From JADLHS01 sp020848635 (GTDB taxonomy: Bacteria > Verrucomicrobiota > Verrucomicrobiia > Limisphaerales > JADLHS01), in NCBI GenBank assembly GCA_037044975.1, contig JBAOIL010000037.1, forward strand, positions 1-64,000: a stretch of DNA of 64,000 nucleotides, read 5' to 3'. Below the pieces are notes generated by a model, which did no database searches, was not told where the DNA came from, and saw only the letters and a program-made list of their open reading frames with translations. Position numbers and translations under genes: made by a program. Below are positions 9,631 to 20,400 of this stretch, in pieces (within the stretch, counting starts at the first letter, position 1; the number at the start of each line of letters is the position of its first letter).

Positions 9631-12071
9631 TCAGAATGACAGGTATTTCAACACCTGTACCTCGCGTTTGAAGACAAGTTGGATGGTGTTGCGGTTAATT
9701 TTGACATCCAGCGGGCCGCGCGGTTGATAATGCTCCCACATGAACCGACCATTCTTGGGATTGATCCGGCGGATGCGCAGGTATGGTTTTGTCTCCAAGC
9801 CCAGCACCGCCAAGTCGGGATTGATCTCGTCGTCATCGTCCCGCGGGCCGGTATAGGCCACACAGTAAAGGTACTGTCCGGAAAGATAACTAAGGTTGCC
9901 GCTCAGCGTTTGCTTCCAAAGTTCCTGGCCCGTCTTCGGGTCCAGTTTGAGAACCACGGCATTGATCCGGTCGCTCACGTCAATTTGCTTGGAATACTTG
10001 ATATTGTCCGGGCTGGCCGTCGTGGTGTTCACATAAACCATCCCGGCGTCGTCAAAGTAGATCCCGGAGATGCCGACCGAAGGCAGCCGCCAACGGGCGT
10101 TGCCGGTAGCGATGTCAAACGCACTCAACACACCCTGATCAAAAATGAAAAGCGTGTCGCCGCGCTCCACCACCGGGCCCAGGCCCGTGCGCGCCTCGGC
10201 AACGTCATCGGCGTCGAAGCCATCGCCGCCGCCCTCAAGGACCGGGTAATTGAGTGTGCTCTGCCATTGCTGCTGGTTCGATTGATTCAGGACGATGAGA
10301 GTTTTGCCCGCGACGAGGGTGTTGACGCTCGCCAACGGAAACAGCGCCGGCGGGCCGACGACTTCACCCGCCCAATCGGCAGCGGCCTTCCCGTTACCGA
10401 CCCGCAATTTCACCGCGTAACGACTGACATTTTCCACCACCTGATCACCGCCCGCGTTGCGTTGCATCTCGTTGAGCAGTTCGTTGGCAACCGCCGTGGT
10501 GGCCGTCACGGAGAGATTGCCATCGAGCGCGGATTTCTTGGGCGGCGCCTTCATGGCTGCGTGGCTGATGAACTTTTCCTCGAGCAGGCGCGGGAAAACT
10601 GCAAGAACCCATCCCGCGTGGGAACAATCGTGAAGTGATCCGCGTAATCCGGCCCGGGTTTCGCCAGCGACCGGTCTGCCGGCGCTTCATCCTGAGAGCG
10701 GATCTCAGCCATGGTGCGCTCCTGGTTGATCGCGGTGGCGATGGTCGCGGGCGCGGCGATTTTCGCAGCGTACGGGGCATCCGCCAATTGCGCGGCGAGT
10801 TTTTGCGGGTCGAGTTTTTTGTTCGCCTCCATGGGGACTTTCCGAGCGATGGATGGCTTCGCTGCCGGCGAAGGGTTGGTTTTGCCCACAAGCGCTTTTG
10901 CTCCGATCGCGGTCGCTTCGGCGACAGTGGGGTTAGGCGGTTCCCCGATGATGTTCGTCCGGGCCTGACCGGACGTAAGATTGAAGCGAGTGATGGTCAG
11001 TTGCCCTTCGCCGTCCGCTGCGCGCCACTCGATTTCTTCCCCGTGCGCCTTACCGCGCGAGAAATCGCCGACTACGGCAACCTCCTGCCGGGGCTCGCCG
11101 GAATCCCAATCGTATCGCACAAGCCTGCCGTCCGCCGCGACCCATATATTTCGGCCGCGAACATGCAAATCCAACGCCCGCTCCGCTGCGCGGGTCAGGT
11201 CCTGAATCAATTCCTCGAGTTGCGGGATCTTAAACAAGCTCTCACCTCGTTGCGCCGCCGCCTGCATTTCCTTCAGTTCACGGGCAGCGGCGTCCACCAT
11301 TTGCTGCTTGTCCACGAGGGATCGGGACCAGACTTCCTGCTTCGTTTTGAGATCGTAGCGGGCCAGCTTGTCGCCGTGGATGAAGACGAGTTGGCCCGCC
11401 CCGCACACCGCACTCATCCCGGACATCGCCGGTTCGTTTTCGAAGCGAACCGCGAACGCCGTATGGGGCCGCGACCCGTACCACTCAAACCAAATCCAGA
11501 CCCCAATGAGGACAACGATCACGAAGGCTACCAGTTTCAGCAGCAAGCCGATCTTGCCCCAATGCCTGCGCTCGACCAGGGATTTCCGTCCGGCATACAC
11601 GGGAATCTCGATGCCCTGCAAATCCGCTTTCTCCTGACAATGGGGTGAACACACGTAGCCGAATAATTCCATGCATTTCGGGCATATCGGTTTCTCGCAA
11701 ACGCAGCATTTGCTGGTCACGCGCGTTTGCGGGTGCTTGGCACAGAATCGCGTGTCCTTTGCATCCGGCATTTCAGCGGCGGCGGCCCCGTGCCCGCCGT
11801 GACTCAGGCGGACACGCGGGACAGCCGTCGCAGGCAGAAGGGGAGCCGACACGGTCTCTGCCCCAATCTGTGGCGTTGGTACGACAGCAAGGGCCGGGGG
11901 CACACTGGTCTCCGATCCGGCTGGCGGATTAAATTGCTGCCGAATCAGTGCATTCACCCGCTCGGACGAATCCCGGCCGCAGCCCGGACAAACGAACTTC
12001 ACCGGTTGCCGGACCATTTCGGGAGTAACATCGAAGGCGTATTTCGCACCGCAATCACATTGGATTTTCAT
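9631..12071 (-). CDS. Zinc-ribbon/B-box membrane protein with PQQ-like propeller, frameshifted
   Basis: The gene runs from 12071 to 9631 with one break at about 10583, where adding a C restores FLQFSRRLLEEKF and joins the two open parts into about 813 residues. Order of domains: a zinc ribbon (CDCGAKYAFDV then CPGCGRD), a Pro/Ala linker, a B-box-like cysteine/histidine cluster (CAKHPQTRVTSKCCVCEKPICPKC then CSPHC), one membrane helix (LLLKLVAFVIVVLIGVWIWF), and an extracytoplasmic part with propeller-type repeats such as LARYDLKTKQEVWSRSL and LSAFDIATGNARWRL. It looks like a membrane protein with cytoplasmic zinc fingers and an outer sensing or scaffolding propeller. The pseudopilin gene lies 6 bases upstream in the same direction. 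No function is known to me. Confidence 0.75.
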
Positions 12072-12077
12072 CGGCCC

Positions 12078-12707
12078 CTAAGGTTTCGGATTCAACAGCA
12101 CCACATTGGTTACGAGTGGCAACGGAAACGCCAGCACCGCCGGCGATCCCTGCACGCTACCATCGCCAACGAGGAAATTCCCGCCGTACTTGTAATGGTT
12201 GTTGCCGGGCGCCTTGCCCGTGGGGGAAAAAGCATTCTGCCCCGCAACCTTGGCCAGGGTGTTGACCTGCCGGTCACTGAGCAGCACTTCCGGGAGCTTG
12301 GTCCGATCTCGGCCCATGTAGTAGGCATAACTGATCTGCCCCTTTGTCAGCGGTTCACCCGGCGGCAAAGGCGAATCCTTGCTGCCCGGACAAATGAAGA
12401 TCGCCGTGTCCGCGGCATAATGCGGCACTAATCCAGCCAACGCCTCCTCTGCCGTGCGCGCGTCCGGAACGAGGGGGTAATGGTCGGCGTTGTCATTGGC
12501 GTAGATCTGCAGCGCCACGCCGATTTTCTGAAGATTGGTGGCACACAGTTTCTTTTGCTGCTTCTGGTTTTGCCGGGAGCCGAAACCGAAATACATCGCG
12601 TACAAGACCAGAATGATCGCCAGCACGATCAGCAGTTCGATGAGTGAAAAACCTCCGGCACAGAATCGGGTCGCCAGGCGGCGCCGTCTTGGCCGGGTTG
12701 GTTGCAT
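12078..12707 (-). CDS. Prepilin-type N-terminal cleavage/methylation protein (pseudopilin)
   Basis: A 209-residue protein starting at the ATG at 12707 (MQPTRPRRRRLATRF). It carries the type IV prepilin signature G-FSLIELLIVLAIILVLYAMYF, so prepilin peptidase would cut before the Phe and methylate it; the following helix anchors it in the inner membrane or a pilus. The motif LCATNLQKIGVALQIYANDN is typical of the large pseudopilin families of Verrucomicrobiota and Planctomycetota. The rest contains a C-terminal globular domain with no assignable activity. It probably shares a transcript with the zinc-ribbon/propeller gene that follows after 6 bases. Confidence 0.85.
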   Translation of the reverse strand: MQPTRPRRRRLATRFCAGGFSLIELLIVLAIILVLYAMYFGFGSRQNQKQQKKLCATNLQKIGVALQIYANDNADHYPLVPDARTAEEALAGLVPHYAADTAIFICPGSKDSPLPPGEPLTKGQISYAYYMGRDRTKLPEVLLSDRQVNTLAKVAGQNAFSPTGKAPGNNHYKYGGNFLVGDGSVQGSPAVLAFPLPLVTNVVLLNPKP

Positions 12708-12917
12708 GACGTCGGTATAGCGGACACCGCGAGGGCTGGCAACGTGATTTCCGCAACTGGGCGGCCCCTCGGCCCCTGGTAGCAGCGATTGGGTTGTGGC
12801 TGGTCTTGATTTTACTCGTGATCTTCTTTTGCAGCCAGGCCGCCTTGAGCCAGACCGGGAGTTTAAGATTTCGATGAAGATTAAGAGTACGAACGGCCCC
12901 ACCGCCACACGGCTTAG

Positions 12918-13283
12918 CTACTCCGTCAGTTTCCGTGCCCGCAGAAAGAGCCACGCCCACCCCACCAGAAAACTCAGCCCGCCAACCGGCGTAATCGCGC
13001 CCAGCCATTTCACATTCGTCACCGCGAGCAGGTAGAGCGAGCCGGAGAAAATCAGGATGCCCACGAAGAGACTCAGCCACGGCCCGCTGGGCATCGGACG
13101 GCGCTGCGCCAGCAGAAACAGCATGACCGTGTGAATGAAGTGATAGAATACCGCCTTGTCCCAAATGGCGGTGGTGTGATTTTGGGCGAGAAGATCTTTC
13201 AAGCCGTGCGCGCCGAATGCTCCCAGCGTCACGGCCAGGAAGCCCATCAGCGCTGCGAGCCGGATGGCGAGGGTGTTGGTCAT
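12918..13283 (-). CDS. DUF423 family membrane protein
   Basis: A protein of about 121 residues beginning at the ATG at 13283 (MTNTLAIRL). Four hydrophobic helices are visible. The stretch LAVTLGAFGAHGLKD and the ending ITPVGGLSFLVGWAWLFL are characteristic of DUF423 (YgdD-like) inner-membrane proteins, whose role is unknown. An upstream in-frame ATG at 13310 would add nine residues and overlap the end of the nuclease gene, which makes it less likely. The 210 bases between this gene and the pseudopilin start hold no gene that I can see. Confidence 0.88.
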   Translation of the reverse strand: MTNTLAIRLAALMGFLAVTLGAFGAHGLKDLLAQNHTTAIWDKAVFYHFIHTVMLFLLAQRRPMPSGPWLSLFVGILIFSGSLYLLAVTNVKWLGAITPVGGLSFLVGWAWLFLRARKLTE

Positions 13284-13306
13284 GTTCCTTCCACGAACGG
13301 GATCGC

Positions 13307-14341
13307 TCACTTCCCAGCGTTGGCCACCTTGCGCTCAGTCAGTTGGCGGATGAGATATTTATCCTCGGTGGCCTGTTGCCAGGCCGAAAACCACAGATCG
13401 CCCAGCATCTGGCCGCCGTTCACGAGTTGCCCGTTGAGCAACGCCCGACCTTCGCTCGCCTGCTCATTCTCCGGCGTGAGTTTCTTCTCCTTCTCCAACT
13501 GGTAGAGCGGTTCGAGTTGTTGATAAGTCCTGCCGAGATACGCCATCACCTGCCGGAACAAATCCTCCGGTTTCAAGGGATCACCCACAATGATCGCCGG
13601 GCGGATTTTCCCTGCCAATGCGCCGAGGTTGATGCCGCCGGTCTTTTTGAAAAAACCACCGTCAATCCACCCGTGGAAACTGGCATTTGTCGTGTAGCCC
13701 ATCGGATTGTCGCCCATCCAGCCGTGATGATGCTTGGTCACGTGCAGCGGCTGCGCGCAATCGCCGACGATGTGGCCCATCACCCCCATGAGGTAGATGA
13801 TGTTGGCCTGAGCATTGGCAATTTCCGCCGGGGTACCGCCGTAATCCTGAAATGCCTTCAAATACGAAAAGGCCGACCGCAGCTTGCCACAATACTCCGT
13901 AATCGCCCACGGCGCGAAACCGATCAATTCGCGCGTGTGGTCCTTGTTCTTCAACGGATCAATCGGGGCGAAGCGCTCTGGATGAGCAGCACGGCCAAGG
14001 GCCAACCGGGCGACCAGGTCGTACCGCAAATGCGGCGCGGTTTCGGGCGTCAGACCGTAGTCGGCCAGTTCCTCCAAATCCAGATAGTGGTCCGGGCCGC
14101 TGTAGTGCGAAAGCGACGGGTCGTCCGCGATGTTGCGCCAGCGGTCGGGTTCGCCGCCGAGGAACGCGATGCGTTCGCGTGCGGCCGGCGTCTTCACAAA
14201 GGCCGGGAAATTGGTCGGCAGCGCTGCGAGCGCCAACTGGTTCACGATCCGGTGGCCTTCGTAGTCCCAAGCCCAGGCGCGGGATGGGGCGGAGGCAACC
14301 AACATGGCCAGCAGCGCGACGGGGGCGATTTTGATTTTCAT
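13307..14341 (-). CDS. Secreted S1/P1-type zinc nuclease
   Basis: A 344-residue protein starting at the ATG at 14341 with a clear signal peptide (MKIKIAPVALLAMLVASAPSRAWA) cut just before WDYEGH. In this family the mature N-terminal Trp is itself a zinc ligand, and the sequence fits: W-D-Y-E-G-H at the start, then GGEPDRWRN (Asp), HYSGPDHYLDLE (His/Asp) and GHIVGDCAQPLHVTKHHH with the H-x3-D pair. These enzymes cleave single-stranded nucleic acids and remove 3' phosphates, probably in the periplasm for nutrient recovery. An open frame extends upstream to 15064 but is antisense to the deacetylase gene and not coding. Confidence 0.9.
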   Translation of the reverse strand: MKIKIAPVALLAMLVASAPSRAWAWDYEGHRIVNQLALAALPTNFPAFVKTPAARERIAFLGGEPDRWRNIADDPSLSHYSGPDHYLDLEELADYGLTPETAPHLRYDLVARLALGRAAHPERFAPIDPLKNKDHTRELIGFAPWAITEYCGKLRSAFSYLKAFQDYGGTPAEIANAQANIIYLMGVMGHIVGDCAQPLHVTKHHHGWMGDNPMGYTTNASFHGWIDGGFFKKTGGINLGALAGKIRPAIIVGDPLKPEDLFRQVMAYLGRTYQQLEPLYQLEKEKKLTPENEQASEGRALLNGQLVNGGQMLGDLWFSAWQQATEDKYLIRQLTERKVANAGK

Positions 14342-14470
14342 GGTTACGACAATTCCAGCTTCGGCCACTTTACTGACGGGCGGAGAAAAGGAAAATTCAA
14401 ATCGCGCAAGACCGGATCGGCAGACAAGTAATTCGTGACCCCGTCCGCCGAGCATGGTTGAATCTGGCGT

Positions 14471-15334
14471 GTGATCATCATCACGGACAAGAGCTGCACC
14501 AGCTACCGCCGCCCGGGACATCCCGAACGGCCGTCGCGCGTAACCCTGACCCAGGAACTGCTGTACGACCAAACCGAACTCCCGCTGACTTGGACCGGGC
14601 CCACGCCGGCCAGCGACGAAACGATTCTTCGTGCGCACACGCCCGAATACATTGCCCGCCTCCGCATTCCGCGCGATTTTGACGCCGACACGCCGTACTT
14701 TCCGGACATTGAGAGCCTCGCCCGCAACTCGGCCGGCGCCGCACTGCGCGCACTCGAATGTGCCCGGCGCGGCGAAACCGTTTTCAGCCTGATGCGCCCG
14801 CCGGGTCATCACGCCACGCGAAACGAAATCATGGGCTTTTGCTACTTGAACAACGTCGCCATCGCCGCGCTGCACGCCCGGGCCACCGGCACGAAGCGCA
14901 TCGCCGTTTTCGATTTTGACGTTCACCACGGCAACGGCACGGAGGATATTTTGTTGAACCAGCCGGACACGGCGTTTTTTTCCATCCACGAACATCCCTG
15001 CTACCCCGGCACCGGCGCGGCGAATGTCGGTGACAATTGTTTCAACTATCCCGTCGCCCCGCACACGCCGCGTAAGGAGTATCGCGAGCGACTGGCCCGC
15101 GCCCTAGCCGATTTGCGGGCGTTCCAGCCGGAACTGATCGCCGTCTCCGCCGGCTTTGATGGGTACGCGCGCGATCCACTGGCGCAAGGCTCGCTGGAAG
15201 CGGAGGATTTTCACTGGTTGGGCGCGGAGTTGCGCCAGTTCGGCGTGCCCCTGTTCAACCTGCTCGAGGGCGGCTATAGCAACGATTTGCCGACCCTGAT
15301 TTTCGCCTATTTGAAGGGCGTCGCGGGTCAGTAG
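14471..15334 (+). CDS. Histone deacetylase family hydrolase
   Basis: A 287-residue zinc-dependent amidohydrolase of the arginase/deacetylase fold, the bacterial relatives of histone deacetylases and acetylpolyamine amidohydrolases. All hallmarks are present in order: HPERPSRV near the N-terminus, LMRPPGHHAT (catalytic His pair), GFCYLNNVAIA, FDFDVHHGNGT (zinc Asp and His), VSAGFDGYARDPLAQ (second zinc Asp) and LLEGGYS. There is no signal peptide, so it acts in the cytoplasm. The substrate may be an acetylated polyamine or protein lysine and cannot be decided here. Its stop overlaps that of the convergent small protein gene by 7 bases. Confidence 0.92.
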   Translation: MIIITDKSCTSYRRPGHPERPSRVTLTQELLYDQTELPLTWTGPTPASDETILRAHTPEYIARLRIPRDFDADTPYFPDIESLARNSAGAALRALECARRGETVFSLMRPPGHHATRNEIMGFCYLNNVAIAALHARATGTKRIAVFDFDVHHGNGTEDILLNQPDTAFFSIHEHPCYPGTGAANVGDNCFNYPVAPHTPRKEYRERLARALADLRAFQPELIAVSAGFDGYARDPLAQGSLEAEDFHWLGAELRQFGVPLFNLLEGGYSNDLPTLIFAYLKGVAGQ

Positions 15335-15927
15335 GTGTTGGGCAACAGACTTGCCGGGTTCAAGTTCGCGCCGCGGCGGAAAGCGCCGTCGGCATTTCGG
15401 TGAAGATCATCCGCCGTCCATAGTTTTCGATCGGGACCACCCGAACGGATTTCAAACCGGCCGGCGCCCAGGGCGTGGAAAAACAGCGGCGTGCCCCAAC
15501 GATCAACCAGCTTCCCGTCAACGCTCATGGCCCTGTGATGGTCGGGCAGAAACCGCTCGTGCGCCGCATTCCGGCCCCGCAGCAGGACCGCCCAATCTTC
15601 GTTCGCACTCAACGGACGGTTCCCGGCGGACTTCAGCAAGAGCAGCGAGTTCGCCAGCAAACGCGACATCAAGGTGAGGTCGTTCTCCGGCGGGAGATTG
15701 GGGTTGCCGTAGTCGCGCAGGATGGTTTCTCCCAGTAATGGAGCAACGCCGCCGGCCGGAACAGCAGTTGGGGTGGAAACGGTGGTAACGATAACATCCG
15801 CCGCCACCGCTTCGCTGGCGCGTGACCGATCACCCCGTGACTCCAAGAATTTCAGGTAAACCGAACGACCCAGCCAGAGGCACGCTGCGAGCAACGCAAC
15901 CAACGCGATGAATCCGAAGCGCTTCAA
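15328..15927 (-). CDS. Small membrane-anchored protein with pseudopilin-like C-terminus
   Basis: About 199 residues. I place the start at a TTG at 15927 whose last bases overlap the stop of the DUF1501 gene (TTGA), which gives a compact signal anchor KRFGFIALVALLAACLWLG. The C-terminal part VDRWGTPLFFHALGAGRFEI followed by RSGGPDRKLWTADDLH resembles the end of type II secretion major pseudopilins, where a D-x-W-G-x-P motif and a GPD...DD loop are typical; a prepilin cleavage site is missing. It is the last gene of the DUF1800-DUF1501 unit and would be translationally coupled. Function unknown. Confidence 0.72.
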   Translation of the reverse strand: MKRFGFIALVALLAACLWLGRSVYLKFLESRGDRSRASEAVAADVIVTTVSTPTAVPAGGVAPLLGETILRDYGNPNLPPENDLTLMSRLLANSLLLLKSAGNRPLSANEDWAVLLRGRNAAHERFLPDHHRAMSVDGKLVDRWGTPLFFHALGAGRFEIRSGGPDRKLWTADDLHRNADGAFRRGANLNPASLLPNTY

Positions 15928-17375
15928 GGCAGGACGAAACCAAGGGGGGTTGGGAAGTTGGCAATGTTCGGCAGCACGTAGCTCAGGTTTCCGGTCGAAA
16001 CACCGAACCAACGCAGCAACTCGGCAAAGTAGGCGTCCGCCGAGGTACTCGGCAGCAATCGCCCGCCCCGCCCTACGTCGTCCGGGCCATCCAACGCAAG
16101 ATTGGGATACGTGCCAAAAATCTTCCCGCCGTCCACCTTGCCACCCAACACCATCGCATTCGCGCCCCAGGCGTGATCCGTGCCGCGCCCGTTCGAGCGG
16201 AGGGTGCGGCTGAAGTCCGAGGCGGTAAACGAAACCACGTCGTTTTGGAGGCCGAGCATTTCCAGCGCTTGTTGATAGGCGCCCAGGGCAGTGTCGAGCG
16301 TCGCGAGCATGCCCGCCTGGGTATTGAGCAGTTCGCCGTGATGATCCCAGCCGCCGTATTGCACAAAGAATGTCTGCCGTTTCAGCCCTAATTGGTTGCG
16401 AATCTTAATCGTCTTCACGACGGCCTTGAGCGTGGTGGCAAGATAATTTGCGGCAGGGAACAGCGCGTCCACCGCGCCGCCGAGTTGCGCGTTGGCCGAA
16501 TCGAACTGTGTCTGGAACAGCCGTTGCGCAGCGTCGCTTTGCTTGGTGAGTTGGGCAAAGCCTTCCGTGAGCAAATTGGTGTAATGCTGATCGAGGGTGT
16601 TGCGCAGCGCAGCGTTCTTGAACTGCAGCGGGTTGTTGGTCACCCCGCCAGTGTCGCCTTCGAACGACAGCGCGCCCGCCGGCGTCACAACAAACTGGTG
16701 CGTGGAATTACCAACCTGAAAGACATTGTTGCCGCCGAGCGAAATACTCATCGAGTTCGCCCCGGTGTTGTAATAACTGTGCAGGATGTCCGCGCACCGC
16801 CCGGCCCAGCCGCTCAATTGGGCCATGCCCTGCGGCACGGCGGTCTGCCATTGCTCGATCTGGTCGCTGTGCGAAAACAGGGCCTTGGGCACAGGCAAGG
16901 CGGCGTTTTGTCCGTTCTCCCACGCGGTGAACTCCGCCTTGGTCACCGGCTGCACAAGCGTGCCGACGTTGGACACGAAAGCCAGTCGCCGCTTGCCGGC
17001 AAAGGCCCCCGTACCGTTGGCCATCGCCTGCAAATTCGCACAGGCAGGATGCAGCCCGTAGTTGGCCGACGGCGCGGAGAGCTGACGCAGGGCATTGCGA
17101 TCCAACGCGAGGCCCCCGTCCGTGCCAAAGGCGCCGCGGGTGACCGAATAAGTATCGTAGGCCGACGGCTCCCACGGCACCAGCACGTTGAATGAGTCCA
17201 TGCCACCGCTGAGAAAAATGCAAACCAGCGCCTTGCTGTTATCGAGCGGCCCGCCCTGGCCCGCAACGCTGTTGGCCAGCTTCAGATTGAGCAGCGTGTT
17301 GAGCATCGCCGACGAACCAACGGCAGCGCAATTCAACTGGCGGATAAAGCCGCGACGGGAGATGGGATTGCTCAT
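15924..17375 (-). CDS. DUF1501 family secreted protein
   Basis: A 483-residue protein from the ATG at 17375. The N-terminus SNPISRRGFIRQLNCAAVGSS is a twin-arginine signal. The core has the DUF1501 pattern: LVCIFLSGGMDSFNVLVP, FVQYGGWDHHGEL, VVSFTASDFSRTLRSNGRGTDHAWG and LGGKVDGGKIFGTYP. DUF1501 proteins have an alkaline-phosphatase/sulfatase-like fold and are nearly always encoded beside DUF1800 proteins, as here; no activity has been assigned that I know of. The gene follows the DUF1800 gene after 28 bases and overlaps the start of the next. Confidence 0.9.
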   Translation of the reverse strand: MSNPISRRGFIRQLNCAAVGSSAMLNTLLNLKLANSVAGQGGPLDNSKALVCIFLSGGMDSFNVLVPWEPSAYDTYSVTRGAFGTDGGLALDRNALRQLSAPSANYGLHPACANLQAMANGTGAFAGKRRLAFVSNVGTLVQPVTKAEFTAWENGQNAALPVPKALFSHSDQIEQWQTAVPQGMAQLSGWAGRCADILHSYYNTGANSMSISLGGNNVFQVGNSTHQFVVTPAGALSFEGDTGGVTNNPLQFKNAALRNTLDQHYTNLLTEGFAQLTKQSDAAQRLFQTQFDSANAQLGGAVDALFPAANYLATTLKAVVKTIKIRNQLGLKRQTFFVQYGGWDHHGELLNTQAGMLATLDTALGAYQQALEMLGLQNDVVSFTASDFSRTLRSNGRGTDHAWGANAMVLGGKVDGGKIFGTYPNLALDGPDDVGRGGRLLPSTSADAYFAELLRWFGVSTGNLSYVLPNIANFPTPLGFVLP

Positions 17376-17403
17376 AACAAAAAATAGGGGTCGGACTCCG
17401 TTC

Positions 17404-20400
17404 TCATCTTTGCACCGCTCCTTCGGGACAGGTCGCGCCGAGATAGACCGCGAGCCGCGCGCGCGCCAGGCGATCGTAGGACGCAATCTGATTTATTCCG
17501 TTGAGAATGTTATCGCGTGTGGCCGCCGACATCGCCCCCCCGCAGAACAGCAGATTGACCTGATCCGCCAGCGCACCCGCGTCGCCGGCCAGCGACACGA
17601 GTTCGGCGTAGTCGGGGGCAAAGCCGTAATCACCATAATGCGTCAGCCCCGTTTGGGTGATCTCCCAGAGCTTGTTCGGGAAGGAGATGCTCGAATAGCT
17701 GTCTGTGATCTGAAACGCCGGGCCGAGGAGACCGTTGGCGGTCAGCAATCCGGGTGGCTGATAGTTCGGCCGGAAAAAGTTGAACACACTCGGGCGAGTA
17801 CGTTGGTTCCTGGAATGCGGCCGCATAAAACTCGCCCCACGTCCACCAGAGCAGATTTGGGTGGCGGGCGAGATTCCCCGCCCGGGCAATCGCCATGGCG
17901 CGATACACGGGCTCCTTCAAGCGGCCGAACTCTGGCGCCCCTTGTGACCATCGCATATCGCGCGCCTCCGCATCGAGCAGGATGGCCGTTACCACCGCCG
18001 CGAGATCGCCGCGGTGGCCCGACCCGTTGTTGGCAAACGTGGCCGCGATGCGCGCGACATAATTTGACGACGGATTGCTGGTGACGAGGAATTGAATCAA
18101 TTGTTTACCGATGAACGGCCCGGTGTTCGGATGCCCGAACAGGTTTCGCAGCGCATCGTCCACGTCGCGCAGGCCATTCTCCACGGTCGCCACGCGGGCG
18201 GGAATCGTGAATCCGTTTAACAAAGTTTTTGCGCCAAAATCGTGCTTCTCCGCCCACATCTGCATCGGCACAGAACTGTCGTCGTCCGTCCAGCCACCGT
18301 TGCCCCACGCCTGGCCCCCGAACCACAGGCCCGTGAACACGCGCGCGAACTCGGTGATCTGTGCGTTACCATAAGTTGGAATCGGCCGGCCAAAGCTGTC
18401 GAGTTTTCGCGTGCCGTCAGGGTGCAACTCCCACAAGCCGATGCTGAAGAGCTGCTGCACTTCGCGCGCATAGTTTTCATCCGGGTACTGATTGATCTCC
18501 GGGCGTGCCTTTTGATTGCCGACGTGGCTGAGGTAACGGCCCATCACCGGATGCAACGTGACTTCGCGCAGCACGTCGCCATAGTTGCCGAATGCATTCC
18601 GGACGAAGATGTCGTAAAAATCCGCCATGCCAAGCGGACGATTCTCCAGGTTGGCATCACGCCGCGAGGCGACACAAATCTGGCTCAACGCAAAGGCCAC
18701 GCGCTGCCGCAATTGATCCGGCCCGGCAATCGCCGCACGCGCAAACGGGGTCGTGGCATTGTTACCATTGATGAACTGATCCATGTCGTTGAACGAATAG
18801 GTGAGGTCGGTGCGCGAACCGTTGAAGTCGGCATAAACCTGCTCAAGGTATTCCCGATGCAGCGTGGCAGGCTGGGTCGTGATCTGATCGTCAACCCACG
18901 CGGCGAAACCGAGTTGCTGCACGCGATCCAGCTCGCGCCACGTCGGGCCAAATGTGGCTTGCTGCAGCAGACGCGCCGCCTGCGCCCGCGTCACACCCCC
19001 GGTGGCGCCGCCGGACGGCCCCCCGCGCATCTGCTCAACGAACGCAGCATAGTCGCCGAAAACAGAACCCGTAACCGCGCCGGTGCTGTTGATGATCGGC
19101 ATGGCAGCGTGCAGGCTGTTTGCGCGAAGCGGATCGCTGCCCAGCACGGCTTCAGCCCAATCCTTCACCCCGTCGCCGTCCGTGTCCTTGTCATCGGTCG
19201 TCACGCGATAAAACTCCTGGTTTGACTGCGCCATGCGATTGGTAAGAACCGCGAAGACCGTCCCGCTGCTCAACCACGTCACCCCCCCGAACTGCGTCCA
19301 GTTGGTGAGCGTGGTGCTGGAGAAGAGCCGCTGGTCCTTGGCAGCTTGTTGCGGCCAAGAAACGAACGCATCCTGCGATTGCCGGGTAAACGTGAGGGCG
19401 ATCTTCGAGTTCGCGTCGAGCGGATCGGTGCCCCACTTCGCTTCCTGCGCGTTGGATGCGCCGTCCCCGTCCGCATCGGTATTGGGTGACAGGCCAAAGG
19501 CGCGGAACCGAACTTCCCACGCATCCGGCAGCCCATTGCCGTCCAGGTCCGGTCCGGTCGGCCAGGTCTGCCCGGCAAGCTCCGGCTTGCTCGTGATAAG
19601 CAACGGGTTCGACGAATTCGTTCGCTCGATCAAGTCATTGATCCCATCGCCGTCCGTGTCGGCGAGCCGCGGATTCGTTCCGGCAAGAAATTCGTCACGA
19701 TTGTTCAAGCCGTCGGCGTCGGCGTCCTGGGTCGCGTCGGCGCTGGAAAGCTTGTTGAACTGATTCGCGTCCTCCCACACGTCCGGCATTCCATCGTTGT
19801 CGGAATCCTTCGCGCTGGCGAAAGCCGGCAGGTTTTCCAATACGTTCGTGGTAAGGAACAACTTCACGCCCTGATGGACCACCATGCTCGCTAGATTCGT
19901 AATACCATTGTAGTCCGTCCATGGCGCCGTGCCGTTGTCGAGCGGACTGCGCGCGGTGCAGTTGTTGAACGTGCGCAGCACCACCAGCGTATTGCTTGTC
20001 TGGTTGGTGATCGCGAACGTGACCGTCCAGGCATTGCTATTGGCGCCGCGTTGCGCGAAGAGGCGAAACTGGAGCCGATCCGAAATATCCGCCGGGCCGT
20101 AGCCGCTGAAGCCGAGCTTCGATTTCAAGTCCGCGGGTGGATTGCCGTAATCGGAGTCCCAGATGGTCGAGTTTGGCTGGCTGGGATAGCTGAAGCCGCC
20201 GGTGACTTCCGAATGGAACAGGTGGGTGAGCCCGCCATTGTAGTAACGCAGGCTCATACCAAACGTGCGCCAGTCCGTCGTGGCCGGATTCTTCACGGCA
20301 AATGAAATCAACTCGTCCTCGTTCCAGATGTTCGGGGCGAGCGCACCGGCACCGTGATCCCAAACCAGTTGAACATTCTCCAGATTCCATTCCCAGCGCG

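Noticed and set aside
9679..10638. Long open frame on the plus strand over the zinc-ribbon/propeller gene (319 codons)
   Set aside because: Opposite to a better gene; the residue pattern (Arg, Gly, Ala rich, no family) is that of antisense of a GC-rich gene.
13217..14431. Plus-strand open frame of 404 codons over the S1/P1 nuclease and DUF423 genes
   Set aside because: Both minus-strand genes have family motifs; this frame has none and starts inside another gene.
16392..17195. Plus-strand open frame over the DUF1501 gene
   Set aside because: Antisense shadow without motifs or plausible start.
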